From Streptomyces sp. ISL-87 (GTDB lineage Bacteria > Actinomycetota > Actinomycetes > Streptomycetales > Streptomycetaceae): DNA of 38,513 nt. A model generated the notes under the pieces. The model searched no databases, had not been told where the DNA came from, and saw only the letters and a list, made by a program, of their open reading frames with translations. A program made the position numbers and the translations under genes. Positions 1-8,473 of this stretch are shown here, piece by piece. Every line of letters starts with the position of its first letter. The first letter of the stretch is position 1. The DNA is taken from the NCBI RefSeq assembly GCF_018614095.1, contig NZ_JAGGOY010000087.1, forward strand, positions 1 to 38,513. The letters are read 5' to 3'.

Positions 1-2
1 CC

Positions 3-398
3 ACCCCCACCCCCACCCCCAGCGCAACGGGCGACGCCCCGACGGACCCCGAGGCCGCCAAGTACGCGGAGAACCACGCCTTCAAGATGCAGGCCGACCT
101 GACCCCCGAGGCCAAGTGCCGCGGCGAAGCCCATGCCCGGCGGATCAGCACGGCCCTGACCGCCGCCGGGAAGACCGCACCGCGTACCCAGGCAGAACTG
201 AGCACCGCCCTGGAAGGCCTCGGCTACCCCATGGGCGGGGATGCCGTCTACAGCTTCAACGGCGGCGACCTCGGCTTCGATCTGTTGATCCCGGAGACCG
301 GCCCCTGTCTCACCGGTCGGCTGGCCGCCGCTCTCCGCATCGAGGCCCACGGCGTGTACATGGAGGGCGGCTGCCGCGAGCCGCGCGGCGGCCACTGA
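3..398 (+). CDS. C-terminal part of a secreted or lipoprotein-like hypothetical protein (5' end outside window)
   Basis: The reading frame is open from the left edge, so the start lies outside the window. The visible part begins with a Thr-Pro run, typical of the linker after a signal or lipid anchor in Streptomyces secreted proteins, followed by a compact domain of about 110 residues. An internal ATG at 87 exists, but the coding character continues upstream of it. The domain has three cysteines (in AKCRGE, GPCLTG and GGCREP) and ends in a Gly/Arg-rich tail. I do not recognise the family. The gene converges on the next one with only 14 bases between stop codons. Partial extracellular protein is the best reading; the function is unknown. 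Confidence 0.6.
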   Translation, partial: TPTPTPSATGDAPTDPEAAKYAENHAFKMQADLTPEAKCRGEAHARRISTALTAAGKTAPRTQAELSTALEGLGYPMGGDAVYSFNGGDLGFDLLIPETGPCLTGRLAAALRIEAHGVYMEGGCREPRGGH

Positions 399-412
399 AC
401 CCCGCCCCTCGC

Positions 413-1024
413 TCACCGCGCCGGACGGCACCGGCGGACGTAGTACGCCCATGTGAGGGCGGCGAGCAGGGGCCCCCACAGATTGAACAGCCCGCTCGTC
501 ACCCTGGCCGCCAACAACCAGCCGGGGCCCGAGAACGTGCCGTCCTCCATGCCGAACAGGCTGAAGGTGGCCAGGATCCAGTCCGCCGTCAGCGCGAGGG
601 CGCCGATCGAGACGAGCGTCGCGGGGACCAGGACCACCACGGGCCGCAGCCGCCGCCCGCCCGCCAGCGGCACCCATCCCGGCACGGCCTCGCCCCAGCC
701 GCGCACCAGCCCGAAGCTGAGCAGCGCGACCGTCTCGGAGAGGACGCTCAGCCCGAAGACGTAAGGCACCATCACCCAGGGCGAGTCCGGCAGGTAGCCG
801 TCCATCCGCAGGCCCATCGTGTGGCCGAAGGCGAAGGGCAGCCGCCAGAGGCAGACGGGCAGCATCAGCAGCGGAATCGCATGGGCGACCCGGTCCGCCC
901 AGCGCGGCACCGGCCGCTCGGTTCCGATTCCGGTTCCGATTCCGGTTCCGGTTCGTGTTTCACGTGAAACAGGGGCAAGCGACGACATGTTGGCCCCGTG
1001 GGGCCGGCGGCTGGTCGATGTCAT
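413..1024 (-). CDS. Small polytopic membrane protein carrying a parS site in its 5' region
   Basis: A 203-residue protein with a Gly/Thr-rich N-terminus and about four to five hydrophobic segments (roughly residues 47-65, 84-107, 127-150, 170-195). I do not recognise a family or catalytic motif. The ATG at 1024 has a GAGG about 8 bases upstream; an internal ATG at 988 with GGGG upstream is an alternative. Codons for the VSRET stretch coincide with the 16-bp ParB box at 956-971, and the adjacent GTGIGTGIG stretch is encoded by a short GGTTCCGATTCC-type repeat (about 920-953). Either part of the N-terminus is there for the DNA site, or the true start lies downstream of it. It follows the DUF6777-like gene on the same strand but a strong hairpin separates them. 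Confidence 0.6.
   Translation of the reverse strand: MTSTSRRPHGANMSSLAPVSRETRTGTGIGTGIGTERPVPRWADRVAHAIPLLMLPVCLWRLPFAFGHTMGLRMDGYLPDSPWVMVPYVFGLSVLSETVALLSFGLVRGWGEAVPGWVPLAGGRRLRPVVVLVPATLVSIGALALTADWILATFSLFGMEDGTFSGPGWLLAARVTSGLFNLWGPLLAALTWAYYVRRCRPAR
956..971. other. parS: parS centromere-like site (ParB binding box)
   Basis: The sequence TGTTTCACGTGAAACA is a perfect 16-bp palindrome and matches the bacterial chromosomal parS consensus base for base. In Streptomyces many copies lie on both sides of oriC, and ParB loads there before sporulation. It lies in the 5' part of the leftward membrane protein gene. I saw no second copy in the window; a half-match near 26,409 was rejected. A perfect 16-bp match by chance in 38 kb is very unlikely. 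Confidence 0.9.
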
Positions 1025-1098
1025 GCAGTCAGCCTCGCCGCCGCGCGAGGGCGGGTCGTCGGACCCAAGGCCGCACCGCCTCCCCCGCGCGGGTGAGC

Positions 1099-1138
1099 CC
1101 CGGTCCCGTCACCCCTACGCGGGGGCGACGGGACCGGG
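1099..1138 (-). terminator. Strong stem-loop after the DUF6777-like gene
   Basis: CCCGGTCCCGTC (1099-1110) pairs perfectly with 1127-1138, a 12-bp stem whose 16-base loop can add a further CCCC/GGGG pairing. It lies 4 bases beyond the stop codon of the leftward gene ending at 1143. There is no U-tract, as is usual for actinobacterial terminators. Confidence 0.7.
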
Positions 1139-1142
1139 CCCG

Positions 1143-2675
1143 CTACTCGGCGCTCTCTCCGGGAGACTCCGGCGAACTCTCTTCGGACCCCGACGCGGCC
1201 GAAGTCGTCACCTTGTCGGACGGGGGTTCGGTGGTCACCTTCCCGGTCGGGGGCTCGGTGGTCACCTTGCCGGTCGGGGGCTCGGTGGTCACCTTGTCCG
1301 ACGGCTTACCGGACGTCACCTTGTACGTGGGCGTATCGGTCGGACTCCCTGTCGAAGTGTCGGTCGGGCTCCCCGTCTTCGGGCCTGTCGGACTCCCCGT
1401 CGAGGTGTCCGTCGGCCTCCCGGTCTTCGTGTCCGTCGGACTCCCGGTCTTCGTGTCCGTCGGACTCCCGGTCTTCGTATCCGTCGGGCTTCCCGTCTTC
1501 GTATCCGTCGGGCTTCCCGTCTTCGTATCCGTCGGGCTCCCCGTCTTCGTATCCGTCGGGCTCCCCGTCTTCGTGCCCGTCGGGGTCCAACTCGGGGTAC
1601 GCGTCGGGTTCCAGGAGTCCGTCGGCATCCCCGAAGACCAAGTGGGCGTCGGGATCGCGGGCGGGGGTACGGGCTTGTCGTGCTTGCCCTTGTGGTGTTC
1701 ACCGCGGTCGCGCTCGTACCAGTGCCGGTCATCGTGGTCGTAGATCACGAACTTGTTCACGATCGTCACCGACGGCGCGATGACGACCACCTTGGCCGGC
1801 TGGTACGAGGTCCACGGCTGCCCGTAGCGCTTCGGGTTCTCCTTCAGCGCCACCGGCGACCCCAGCGGGTTACCGCACGCGCAGCGCACCCGCGGAACAC
1901 CGCGGTCGTCCACGAGCACGGCCGTCCCGGCCTGGAGCACGGCCTGGTAGCTGCTGGCCTTGCCGTCGCGGTAGCCGTGGTTCGTGACCCTGGTGTCCAT
2001 CCCCAGCTGGACCGGGGTGAGGGAGCGGAGATAGCCCGGTACGGCGGCCGGCTGGATGCCGAGGGTGGAGGCGAAGGCGGCGTTCTTGACGGACTGGCCG
2101 GACAGCAACCTGATCTGCTTCTCGACATCACAGCTCGCGCTGTCCTTGGTGCCCCCGTACACGCCCGGTGCCGCACCGCTGATGCTGCGGGTGGCCGTCA
2201 TGCCGGTGGTAGGCGCGGTCGTGGGCACGGCAGTCGTCGGCGCCGCAGTTGTGGGCGGTGCTTTGCTGGTCCCGGACGGGGTCGGCCGGTCCGGCAGCGG
2301 GGCCTCCTTCAGCGCGACCGACTCCGTGAACGGGTCGGGCCCGGTCTGGGAGACAGGCTGGAGGAACACCTCGCCATTGGCGGAGGGGGAGCCGGACGGC
2401 CTGGTCAGAACCACCGCCAGGGCCACTGCCGCGGCTACCGCGACGAGCGCGGTGGCCAGCTTGGGCACGGACCGCCACCAGGGGCCCTTGGCCGGCTGCT
2501 CCGAGGGACCTGAAGGCCCCGAAGGGCCTCCTGGAGGGGCGGGCGGCGGGGGTGGTGGCGGAGCACCCTGCCGCCCGCCCGAGAGCGGGCCGGAAGGAGG
2601 CCCCGTAGGGCGCTCGGACGGCGGCAGGGAGGAGGGCGGCGACTGCCGCGTCGGTTCCTGGTCGGAGGGATGCAT
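1143..2675 (-). CDS. DUF6777-like membrane-anchored protein with proline-rich N-terminus and repeat stalk
   Basis: 510 residues. Order: Pro/Ser/Gly-rich cytoplasmic tail (1-64), one transmembrane helix (about 72-91), Pro/Thr linker, an extracellular domain of about 170 residues containing the CDVEKQIRLLSGQSV and RCACGNPLGSP stretches, a basic HWYERDRGEHHKGKHDK segment, then a Thr/Ser/Pro/Gly/Asp repeat stalk. I recognise the extracellular domain as resembling DUF6777, known in Streptomyces but without an assigned function. The ATG at 2675 was chosen because everything upstream in frame is unlike coding sequence and the protein begins with the typical Pro-rich tail. Three conserved-looking cysteines suggest a disulfide outside the cell. 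The stalk could span the cell wall. It is divergent from the streptophobe-like gene. Confidence 0.7.
   Translation of the reverse strand: MHPSDQEPTRQSPPSSLPPSERPTGPPSGPLSGGRQGAPPPPPPPAPPGGPSGPSGPSEQPAKGPWWRSVPKLATALVAVAAAVALAVVLTRPSGSPSANGEVFLQPVSQTGPDPFTESVALKEAPLPDRPTPSGTSKAPPTTAAPTTAVPTTAPTTGMTATRSISGAAPGVYGGTKDSASCDVEKQIRLLSGQSVKNAAFASTLGIQPAAVPGYLRSLTPVQLGMDTRVTNHGYRDGKASSYQAVLQAGTAVLVDDRGVPRVRCACGNPLGSPVALKENPKRYGQPWTSYQPAKVVVIAPSVTIVNKFVIYDHDDRHWYERDRGEHHKGKHDKPVPPPAIPTPTWSSGMPTDSWNPTRTPSWTPTGTKTGSPTDTKTGSPTDTKTGSPTDTKTGSPTDTKTGSPTDTKTGSPTDTKTGRPTDTSTGSPTGPKTGSPTDTSTGSPTDTPTYKVTSGKPSDKVTTEPPTGKVTTEPPTGKVTTEPPSDKVTTSAASGSEESSPESPGESAE
1207..1314. repeat. Four 27-bp tandem units inside the DUF6777-like gene
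   Basis: Units start at 1207, 1234, 1261 and 1288, each opening with GTCACCTT. On the coding strand they give nine-residue units of the type TEPPTGKVT near the C-terminus. The period is a multiple of three, so copy changes keep the frame. Confidence 0.85.
1351..1590. repeat. Ten 24-bp tandem units encoding an octapeptide stalk
   Basis: Units of 24 bp start every 24 bases from 1351 (GTCGAAGTG, then mostly GTCTTCGTATCCGTCGG). They encode octapeptides of the type TKTGSPTD on the minus strand. Several neighbours are identical (1423/1447, 1471/1495, 1519/1543), showing recent duplication. There are no spacers, so this is not a CRISPR array. Confidence 0.9.
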
Positions 2676-2830
2676 GGTCAAGGGCTCTTCTTCCCAGGCG
2701 GAGGAGTTCCGGTCCCATGTGGACGTTCCGCAGCCGGTGTACCGAAATCTCCGGATTCGAGCGATCCTGCGCACCATTGTGTGCGCCGTTCCGGTGGTGC
2801 CCGCAAGCCGAGGGCGCCTACCGTTGCAGG

Positions 2831-4099
2831 GTGACCAGTCCGTCGTCACCGTCGTCGGCACCCTGGCGCTCCGCGAGAGCCTGGCGGGACGCCCTCGTCG
2901 CAGTTGTGGCGGGCTTCGCGGTGATGACCGCCATCGCCGCGGCGGGACTGGCGTACGCGGGCGCCGACGATCTGCCGGGCGGCGCGTTCCCCCGGGTGGT
3001 GGCCGCGATCGTGGTCATGGCGGCCGGCGGTTCAGTGGAGGTGTCCGGCGGGGCCGGATTCCTTGCGGGGGCCGATGTGAGCCTGTCCGTCATCCCGCTC
3101 TCGGTGAGTCTCGCCGGGGCACTCACGGCCGCCTGCTGCTTCCTGCGGCCGTTGCACAACCGTGCGGTGGCACGGCCGGGCGAACTGCTCTCCCGGGGTG
3201 CCCAGTTGGTGTTGCTGTGGCTGCTCGCGCTCACGGGCGCCGCCTTGCTCGCCCGCCAGACCTTCGGCATCTCCACCGGCGACTCCCCCCTCGGCGAGAT
3301 CACCGAACTCCTCGACTCCGCCCCGACGGTGGGCTTCGAGGCCGACGTGCCCGCCAGCCTGCTCTTCGGACTGCTGTGGATCCTGGGGCTGTTGCTGATC
3401 GCCCTGCTGGTCTCCAGTCGCGCACCACTGCCCGCCGGGCTGGTCCGCTTCCATGCTGCGGTCCGCCCGGCCGCCTTCGCCACCGTCGTACTGCTCCTCG
3501 TCTACGTCGTCCTCGGCGTCGCCGTCGGCCTCGTGGTGGCCGCAACCCAGGGCCATCCGGCGCAGACCCTGGCGGTGGTCCTGCTGGGCCTGCCGAACCT
3601 GGCCTGGCTCGCGCTCACCGTGGGCTTCGGCGGGGCGTGGGAGGGCCGGGTCGATGGGCCGTTCGGGCTGCCGATGCCGCAACTGCTGGACCAGGTCCTG
3701 CGCGGCCCCGACCTGTCCACGGTCGACGTGGCCTCGCTCGCGGAGCAGGACGCCCGGGCGTGGTGGCTGGTGGTGGTCGCGGCCGTCCTGCTGCTGGGTA
3801 CGGGCTTCCTGGCCGCCGTACGGACCCCTGCCGACGTCCGCCCCTGGCAGCACGCCCTCCACCTGGGCGTGGCCCTTGCCCTGGGCACCTTGACGGTGTG
3901 CCTGCTGGCCCGGGTCCAGGCCCAGTTCGGCCTGTCCCTGCTGGGTCTCGGCGAGGTGGAGGGCCTGGGCGGCAAGGTCGACCTCAGGCCGGTGCTCTGG
4001 CGCACGGTGGGCCTGGCCCTCCTCTGGGGCGCCGTCGCGGGCTTCCTCGGCGCCCTCCTGGCCCGCCCGGTCCACCGCCGCGGCCGCGTGGACGGCTAG
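2831..4099 (+). CDS. Streptophobe-like polytopic membrane protein
   Basis: 422 residues from the GTG at 2831. The protein is almost wholly hydrophobic, with about ten membrane segments and short loops, and resembles the streptophobe family of very hydrophobic Streptomyces proteins with no known function. The upstream in-frame stretch to 2717 is Arg/Cys-rich and not coding-like, so the GTG start is preferred. A GCAGG just before it is too close to be a good ribosome site, so the exact start is uncertain. It is divergent from the DUF6777-like gene over a 155-base gap and convergent with the kinase gene, 48 bases away. No catalytic motif was seen. Confidence 0.7.
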   Translation: MTSPSSPSSAPWRSARAWRDALVAVVAGFAVMTAIAAAGLAYAGADDLPGGAFPRVVAAIVVMAAGGSVEVSGGAGFLAGADVSLSVIPLSVSLAGALTAACCFLRPLHNRAVARPGELLSRGAQLVLLWLLALTGAALLARQTFGISTGDSPLGEITELLDSAPTVGFEADVPASLLFGLLWILGLLLIALLVSSRAPLPAGLVRFHAAVRPAAFATVVLLLVYVVLGVAVGLVVAATQGHPAQTLAVVLLGLPNLAWLALTVGFGGAWEGRVDGPFGLPMPQLLDQVLRGPDLSTVDVASLAEQDARAWWLVVVAAVLLLGTGFLAAVRTPADVRPWQHALHLGVALALGTLTVCLLARVQAQFGLSLLGLGEVEGLGGKVDLRPVLWRTVGLALLWGAVAGFLGALLARPVHRRGRVDG

Positions 4100-4147
4100 G
4101 GCCTGCTCCATACATCCGTACATCCACACATCCGCAAGGCGAGCGCC

Positions 4148-5263
4148 CTAGTGAGCCCGGAACACCGGCATTGCCCAGCGCGGTGGCGGTGGCGGTGGGC
4201 CCGGATCCGCCACGGGAAGCGGCGCCGGCGGTGGCGGCCGGTGAGGGGCGGTCTTCGGCTTCACCGGCTGCGCCGCCGCTCCCGCCCGGCGCAGCGCCCC
4301 GGTGAACTCCAGGCAGCTGCTCCACCGGTCCTCCGGCGATTTGGCCAGAGCCGTCGCCAGCACCTCGTCCACCGCCGCCGTCAGTTCCGGCTGCCGCGAG
4401 CTCACCGGGGGCGGTGGATCGTATTGGTGCGCCCACAGCAGGGCCATGTCGTCGTCCCGCTCGAAGGGCGGCCCTCCGGCCAGCATCTCGTAGACCACAC
4501 ACCCCAGGCTGTAGACGTCGCACCGGCCGTCCACCGGCTTTCCGGAGATCTGCTCCGGCGCCACGTAGTCCAGCGTTCCGACGAACTGTCCGACGCTCGT
4601 GAACCCGGTCAGCGACAGGGACTTCTTCGTCAGTCCGAAGTCCGTCAGGTAGACGTGCTCGGGGTGTTCGCTGTCGGTGCCCGCCGCGACGAGGATGTTC
4701 CCCGGCTTCACATCCCGGTGCACCAGGTCGTGGTCGTGGGCGGCGTCCAGGGCGGAGGCCACCTGACTGGCGATCCGCGCCGCCGTGTCCACCGGCAGCG
4801 GGCCCGTCCGGTCCAGCATCGCCCGCAGGTCCTGCCCCGGCACGTACGTCATCGCGATGTACAGCACCCCGTCGGTCTCGCCCGCCTCGAACACCGGGAC
4901 GATGTGGGGGTGGTCGATGGCCGCTGCCACCCTCGACTCGTGCGCGAACCGCTTTCTGAAGATGTCGTTCCGGGCCAGATCGGGCGCCAGCAGCTTCAGC
5001 GCCACGACCCGGTCCAGTTTCAGATCCCGCGCCCGGTACACGACCGCCATCCCGCCGCGGCCGATCTCGCTCTCCACGAGGTACCCGGCGATCTGCCTCC
5101 CCCGCAGGTCGGAGGGCCGCCCGCCCAAGAATGACTCGGGGGGCCCTGCCGGCTGGGACGGCCCTGCCGGCTCGGACGGCTCGGACGGCCCGGACGGCCC
5201 TGCCGGCTCAGACGGCCCTGCCGGCCCGGAGGACCCGGCCGGATCGGACGGCTCGGTGGACAT
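4148..5263 (-). CDS. Cytosolic Hanks-type serine/threonine protein kinase
   Basis: 371 residues. After a Gly-Pro-Ser-Glu-rich head (1-50) the kinase domain starts with the glycine loop GRGGMAVVY (68-76), catalytic Lys90 in VALK, the HRDVKPGN loop with Asp184, the DFG motif at 208-210 and the GTLDYVAPEQ activation-segment end. The C-terminus (about 325-371) is Pro-rich. No transmembrane helix is visible, unlike PknB-type receptor kinases, so it should act in the cytosol. The ATG overlaps the stop of the preceding gene (ATGA at 5260-5263), implying coupled translation in an operon with the SH3-like protein and the FHA-ABC exporter. The FHA domains of that exporter are plausible readers of its phosphorylation; this is inferred from context. 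Confidence 0.9.
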   Translation of the reverse strand: MSTEPSDPAGSSGPAGPSEPAGPSGPSEPSEPAGPSQPAGPPESFLGGRPSDLRGRQIAGYLVESEIGRGGMAVVYRARDLKLDRVVALKLLAPDLARNDIFRKRFAHESRVAAAIDHPHIVPVFEAGETDGVLYIAMTYVPGQDLRAMLDRTGPLPVDTAARIASQVASALDAAHDHDLVHRDVKPGNILVAAGTDSEHPEHVYLTDFGLTKKSLSLTGFTSVGQFVGTLDYVAPEQISGKPVDGRCDVYSLGCVVYEMLAGGPPFERDDDMALLWAHQYDPPPPVSSRQPELTAAVDEVLATALAKSPEDRWSSCLEFTGALRRAGAAAQPVKPKTAPHRPPPPAPLPVADPGPPPPPPRWAMPVFRAH

Positions 5264-5910
5264 CAGCGCTCCCCCTCCTCGGGCGCGTCCGCGACCCGTG
5301 TCGGATCGTGCCCGGTCGTCGCGGGCGGTACGTCAACCGGATCCGCCGCGTCGACCACTCCGCCGGGATCCCGGTCCGAAGCACCGCCCTCCGGATCCGG
5401 CGTTGCCTGCGCGCCCGGTCCCGCCGCGACCGCGTACGTGGTCAGGCGGGCTCCGTCGCCGTACATCCAGCGCCCGGCGGCATCGTCGTACAGCCAGACC
5501 GATTCCCCGTCGAGCACCATGCCGGCCCGCAGCCCCCGCGTACCCCGGCGGAAGGCCTCCGCGTCCACGCGCCCCGAGCCGAGTTCGTCGGCAGCCCGCC
5601 GGTAGCGGTCGAGGGCGTCGGCGGTGCGGGCGAGCAGCGGCCTCGGGTCCTCGGTTCGCGTGAGCGGCTGCCCGGCCGTCGGCGGCGGCTGCGGTACGGC
5701 GACCAGCAGCCGCCCGTCCACCCAGGCGGACCACCCGTTGGCGCAGAGGATCTCCCCCCATTCCCCGCGCCTGGTCAGCAGTTGTACGGGCAGGAAGGCG
5801 TCGAGCGCCGCGGTCGGCCGGGAGACGTCCGGCGCCTCCCAGGCGGGCAGCCCCTCCTGGGGGACGACATGGGTGGGCCGGAAGTCCGTGACCACGTCCT
5901 GGTTCGTCAT
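5263..5910 (-). CDS. Conserved-type cytosolic protein with SH3-like segment, in FHA/kinase operon
   Basis: 215 residues, family not recognised. The segment RRGEWGEILCANGWSAWVDG (about 48-67) has the Trp/Gly pattern of bacterial SH3-like folds. A second segment (about 120-150, ending YDDAAGRWMYGDG) has the aromatic pattern of small domains seen beside actinobacterial kinases. The C-terminus is an acidic Asp/Pro/Gly tail. No signal peptide or membrane helix. It starts 5 bases after the ABC transporter stop (5916) and its own stop overlaps the kinase ATG. Being held between a double-FHA protein and a kinase suggests an adaptor or regulator; that is inference. Confidence 0.7.
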   Translation of the reverse strand: MTNQDVVTDFRPTHVVPQEGLPAWEAPDVSRPTAALDAFLPVQLLTRRGEWGEILCANGWSAWVDGRLLVAVPQPPPTAGQPLTRTEDPRPLLARTADALDRYRRAADELGSGRVDAEAFRRGTRGLRAGMVLDGESVWLYDDAAGRWMYGDGARLTTYAVAAGPGAQATPDPEGGASDRDPGGVVDAADPVDVPPATTGHDPTRVADAPEEGER

Positions 5911-5915
5911 CCGAC

Positions 5916-8405
5916 CTACTTCCGCATGATCGCGGGCTCGTGCCGCCGCAGCAGCCGGGAGACCAGCACCCCGAACAGCACGGACAGCGCTACCAGCATC
6001 CCGAGGTTCAGCAGCCACACCCCGGCGGAGTGGGCGAAAAGCGGATCGTCGGTGAGGGTGCCGGGCACGATCGCGCCCAGGTCGATGGTGCCCGCCATCG
6101 CACCGAGCGCCCAGCGCGCCGGCACGAACCACGCGAGCTGCTCGACGACCGGAGTCCCGTCGAGCTGGAGGAGGGCCCCGCAGAACACCACCTGCACGAT
6201 GGCGAGGAGGACCAGCAGCGGCATGGTGACCTCCTCCTTCTTGACCAGGGCGGAGACCAGCAGGCCGAGCATCATCGCGGTGAACGACAACAGGGCCACG
6301 GCAACGGTGATTTCGACCAGCGGCGGCAGGAAGACCCCCTTGCCGGCCGGGGCATTGAGATGCACACCGAAGAGGCCGACCAAGGTGAGCACGACGGCCT
6401 GCGCCACGGTGATGGCGCCGAGCACCACCACCTTGGACATCAGATAGGCGGACCGCGACAGTCCGACGGCGCGTTCGCGCTGGTAGATGACGCGTTCCTT
6501 GACCATTTCGCGCACGGCGTTGGCGGCCCCGGTGAGCACACCGCCGACGCACAGGATGAGCAGGGCGTTGATCGCCGTCTCCTGGGTCAGGGTGCTGCCG
6601 GCCAGGGCGCGCGCCATGGCGCCCATCACGAACGGCAGTGCGATCATGATGGCGAGGAAGGTGCGGTCGGCGCTCAGCGCGGCCGCGTACCGCCGGATCA
6701 GGGTGCCCAGTTGGGAGCCCCAGCTCTGCGCCTTGGGCGGCGGGGCGACGAGGGCCGGCCCCGTCGCCCCGGACCCGTCGATCTGAGGCTGCCGGGCGGC
6801 GTTGTCGACGTACTTGCGGTGGAGCGACGATCCCCGGTACTCCCCGGCCCAGTCCCGGCCCTGCTGGTTCTCGAATGCCTCGAAGGCCTCGGGCCACTGC
6901 GCGAAGCCGAAGAAGCCGAGGGTCTCCCCGGGCGGCCCGAAGTACGCGATGCGCCCGCCCGGGGCGAGGACCAGCAGCCGGTCGCAGACGTCGAGGCTGA
7001 GCACGCTGTGGGTGACGACGATGACGGTGCGGCCGTCGTCGGCGAGGCCGCGCAGCATGTGCATCACCGAGCGGTCCATGCCGGGGTCGAGCCCGGAGGT
7101 GGGCTCGTCCAGGAACAGCAGCGAGGGCTTGGTCAGCAGTTCCAGGGCCACGGAGACGCGTTTGCGCTGGCCGCCCGAGAGGCTGTGGATGGGCTGGTCG
7201 ACGCGTTGTCCGAGGCCGAGTTCGCCGATCACCTCGTCCACCCTGGCCTGCCGCTCCGCCTTGGCGGTGTCCTGCGGGAACCGGAGTTCGGCGGCGTAGA
7301 CGAGCGCGCGGCGGACGGTGAGCTGGGCGTGCAGGATGTCGTCCTGCGGGACGAGGCCGATGCGGCTGCGGAGTTCGGCGTAGTCACGGTAGAGGTCGCG
7401 GCCGTCGTAGAGGACGGTGCCGTGGTCGGCGGGGCGCAGCCCGGTCAGCGCGCCGAGCAGGGTGGATTTGCCGGCTCCGCTGGGTCCGACGACGGCGAGC
7501 AGGCATTTGGCGCCGACGGGGAAGGACACGTGGTCGAGGAGGGTCTTGCGGCCGTGGTCGACGGCCACGGCGAGGTCCTGGACGTCGAGGGAGATCTCGC
7601 CGGTGTCGACGTACTCCTGGAGCTGGTCGCCCACGAGGCAGAAGGCGGAGTGGCCGATGCCGATGATGTCGCCCTCGGCGATGCGGGACCGGTCGACGGG
7701 GGCGCCGTTGAGGTAGGTGCCGTTGTGGCTGCCGAGGTCGACGATCGCGTACGTGCCGTCGCCGAGGGCGCGCAGTTCGGCGTGCCGGCGGGAGACCCCG
7801 AGGTCGTCGATGACGAGGTCGTTGTCGAGGGCGCGGCCGATGCGTACGGCGGTCAGGGCGGGCAGCGCCCGGATGCTGGTCGGGTGCCGGAAAGTGCCGG
7901 TCAGGGACGGGTTGGACACGGAGGACGGCAGAGCGGCGGACCGGGAGACGGGCCGGGACGCGGGCCGGGACGCGGGCCGGGACGCGGGCCGGGACGCGGG
8001 CCGGGACGCGGGCCGGGACGCGGAGGGTGCGGCGGGCGGCGCGGCGGAGGAGGCGGAGGGAGCGGCGGAGGGAGCGGCGGGCGGCGCGGGGCCGACGAGG
8101 AGGGCGCGCGGCCCGTCGGCGGCGCTGCCGAAGCGGAGTTCGCTGCCGACGCCGACGGCCCATTCGCGGACGCGGTGGCCGTCGGCCCAGGTGCCGTTGG
8201 TGCTGTCCTCGTCCCGCACGGTCCAGTGGTCGCCCTCGGGGCGCAGGATCGCGTGGCGCCAGGAGACCCGGGCGTCATTGAGGCAGATCTCGCAGAGGGG
8301 GTCCCGGCCGACGTGGTATGTCCGGCCCGGGCTCATCAGTGTGGAGCCCGTCTCGGTTTCCAGGACGAGCTCGGGCGCGGTCGGCACACCAGGGCGCTGG
8401 ACCAT
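5916..8405 (-). CDS. ABC transporter fused to two FHA phosphothreonine-binding domains
   Basis: 829 residues. FHA1 (about 20-100) has GRD at 33-35, Ser48/His51 and STNGTW at 68-73. A Pro/Ala/Ser/Arg linker (108-160) follows. FHA2 (about 185-260) has GR, SRRH at 205-208 and SHNGTYLNG. The ATPase domain (about 275-500) has Walker A GPSGAGKST (307-315), signature LSGGQRKRV (from 409), Walker B LLFLDEPTS and His466 in the switch. The C-terminus (about 550-829) is an ABC-2 type permease with about six membrane helices. This resembles the FHA-ABC half-transporters of mycobacteria (Rv1747 type), controlled by Ser/Thr kinases. The ATG at 8405 was chosen because FHA1 begins directly after it. First gene of a three-gene operon ending in a kinase. 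The substrate cannot be inferred. Confidence 0.9.
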   Translation of the reverse strand: MVQRPGVPTAPELVLETETGSTLMSPGRTYHVGRDPLCEICLNDARVSWRHAILRPEGDHWTVRDEDSTNGTWADGHRVREWAVGVGSELRFGSAADGPRALLVGPAPPAAPSAAPSASSAAPPAAPSASRPASRPASRPASRPASRPASRPVSRSAALPSSVSNPSLTGTFRHPTSIRALPALTAVRIGRALDNDLVIDDLGVSRRHAELRALGDGTYAIVDLGSHNGTYLNGAPVDRSRIAEGDIIGIGHSAFCLVGDQLQEYVDTGEISLDVQDLAVAVDHGRKTLLDHVSFPVGAKCLLAVVGPSGAGKSTLLGALTGLRPADHGTVLYDGRDLYRDYAELRSRIGLVPQDDILHAQLTVRRALVYAAELRFPQDTAKAERQARVDEVIGELGLGQRVDQPIHSLSGGQRKRVSVALELLTKPSLLFLDEPTSGLDPGMDRSVMHMLRGLADDGRTVIVVTHSVLSLDVCDRLLVLAPGGRIAYFGPPGETLGFFGFAQWPEAFEAFENQQGRDWAGEYRGSSLHRKYVDNAARQPQIDGSGATGPALVAPPPKAQSWGSQLGTLIRRYAAALSADRTFLAIMIALPFVMGAMARALAGSTLTQETAINALLILCVGGVLTGAANAVREMVKERVIYQRERAVGLSRSAYLMSKVVVLGAITVAQAVVLTLVGLFGVHLNAPAGKGVFLPPLVEITVAVALLSFTAMMLGLLVSALVKKEEVTMPLLVLLAIVQVVFCGALLQLDGTPVVEQLAWFVPARWALGAMAGTIDLGAIVPGTLTDDPLFAHSAGVWLLNLGMLVALSVLFGVLVSRLLRRHEPAIMRK
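7950..8022. repeat. 12-bp tandem repeat encoding Arg-Pro-Ala-Ser linker
   Basis: About six near-identical copies of a GGGCCGGGACGC unit. On the minus strand they encode repeated RPAS tetrapeptides joining the two FHA domains. The unit length keeps the frame, so linker length can vary between strains. Confidence 0.8.
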
Positions 8406-8473
8406 GAGCAAATTTTCCCACGATCCGACCGGCTCGGCATAAGCGCTGGTCAGAGGACTCTTATGGGTAATGA

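Noticed and set aside
1351..1590. CRISPR-like regular repeats
   Set aside because: The 24-bp units are contiguous without spacers and in frame with a protein stalk.
955..1743. Plus-strand frame with repeated Val-Gly-Leu-Pro-Val units
   Set aside because: Antisense of the DUF6777-like repeat stalk; it starts inside the parS box and has no ribosome site.
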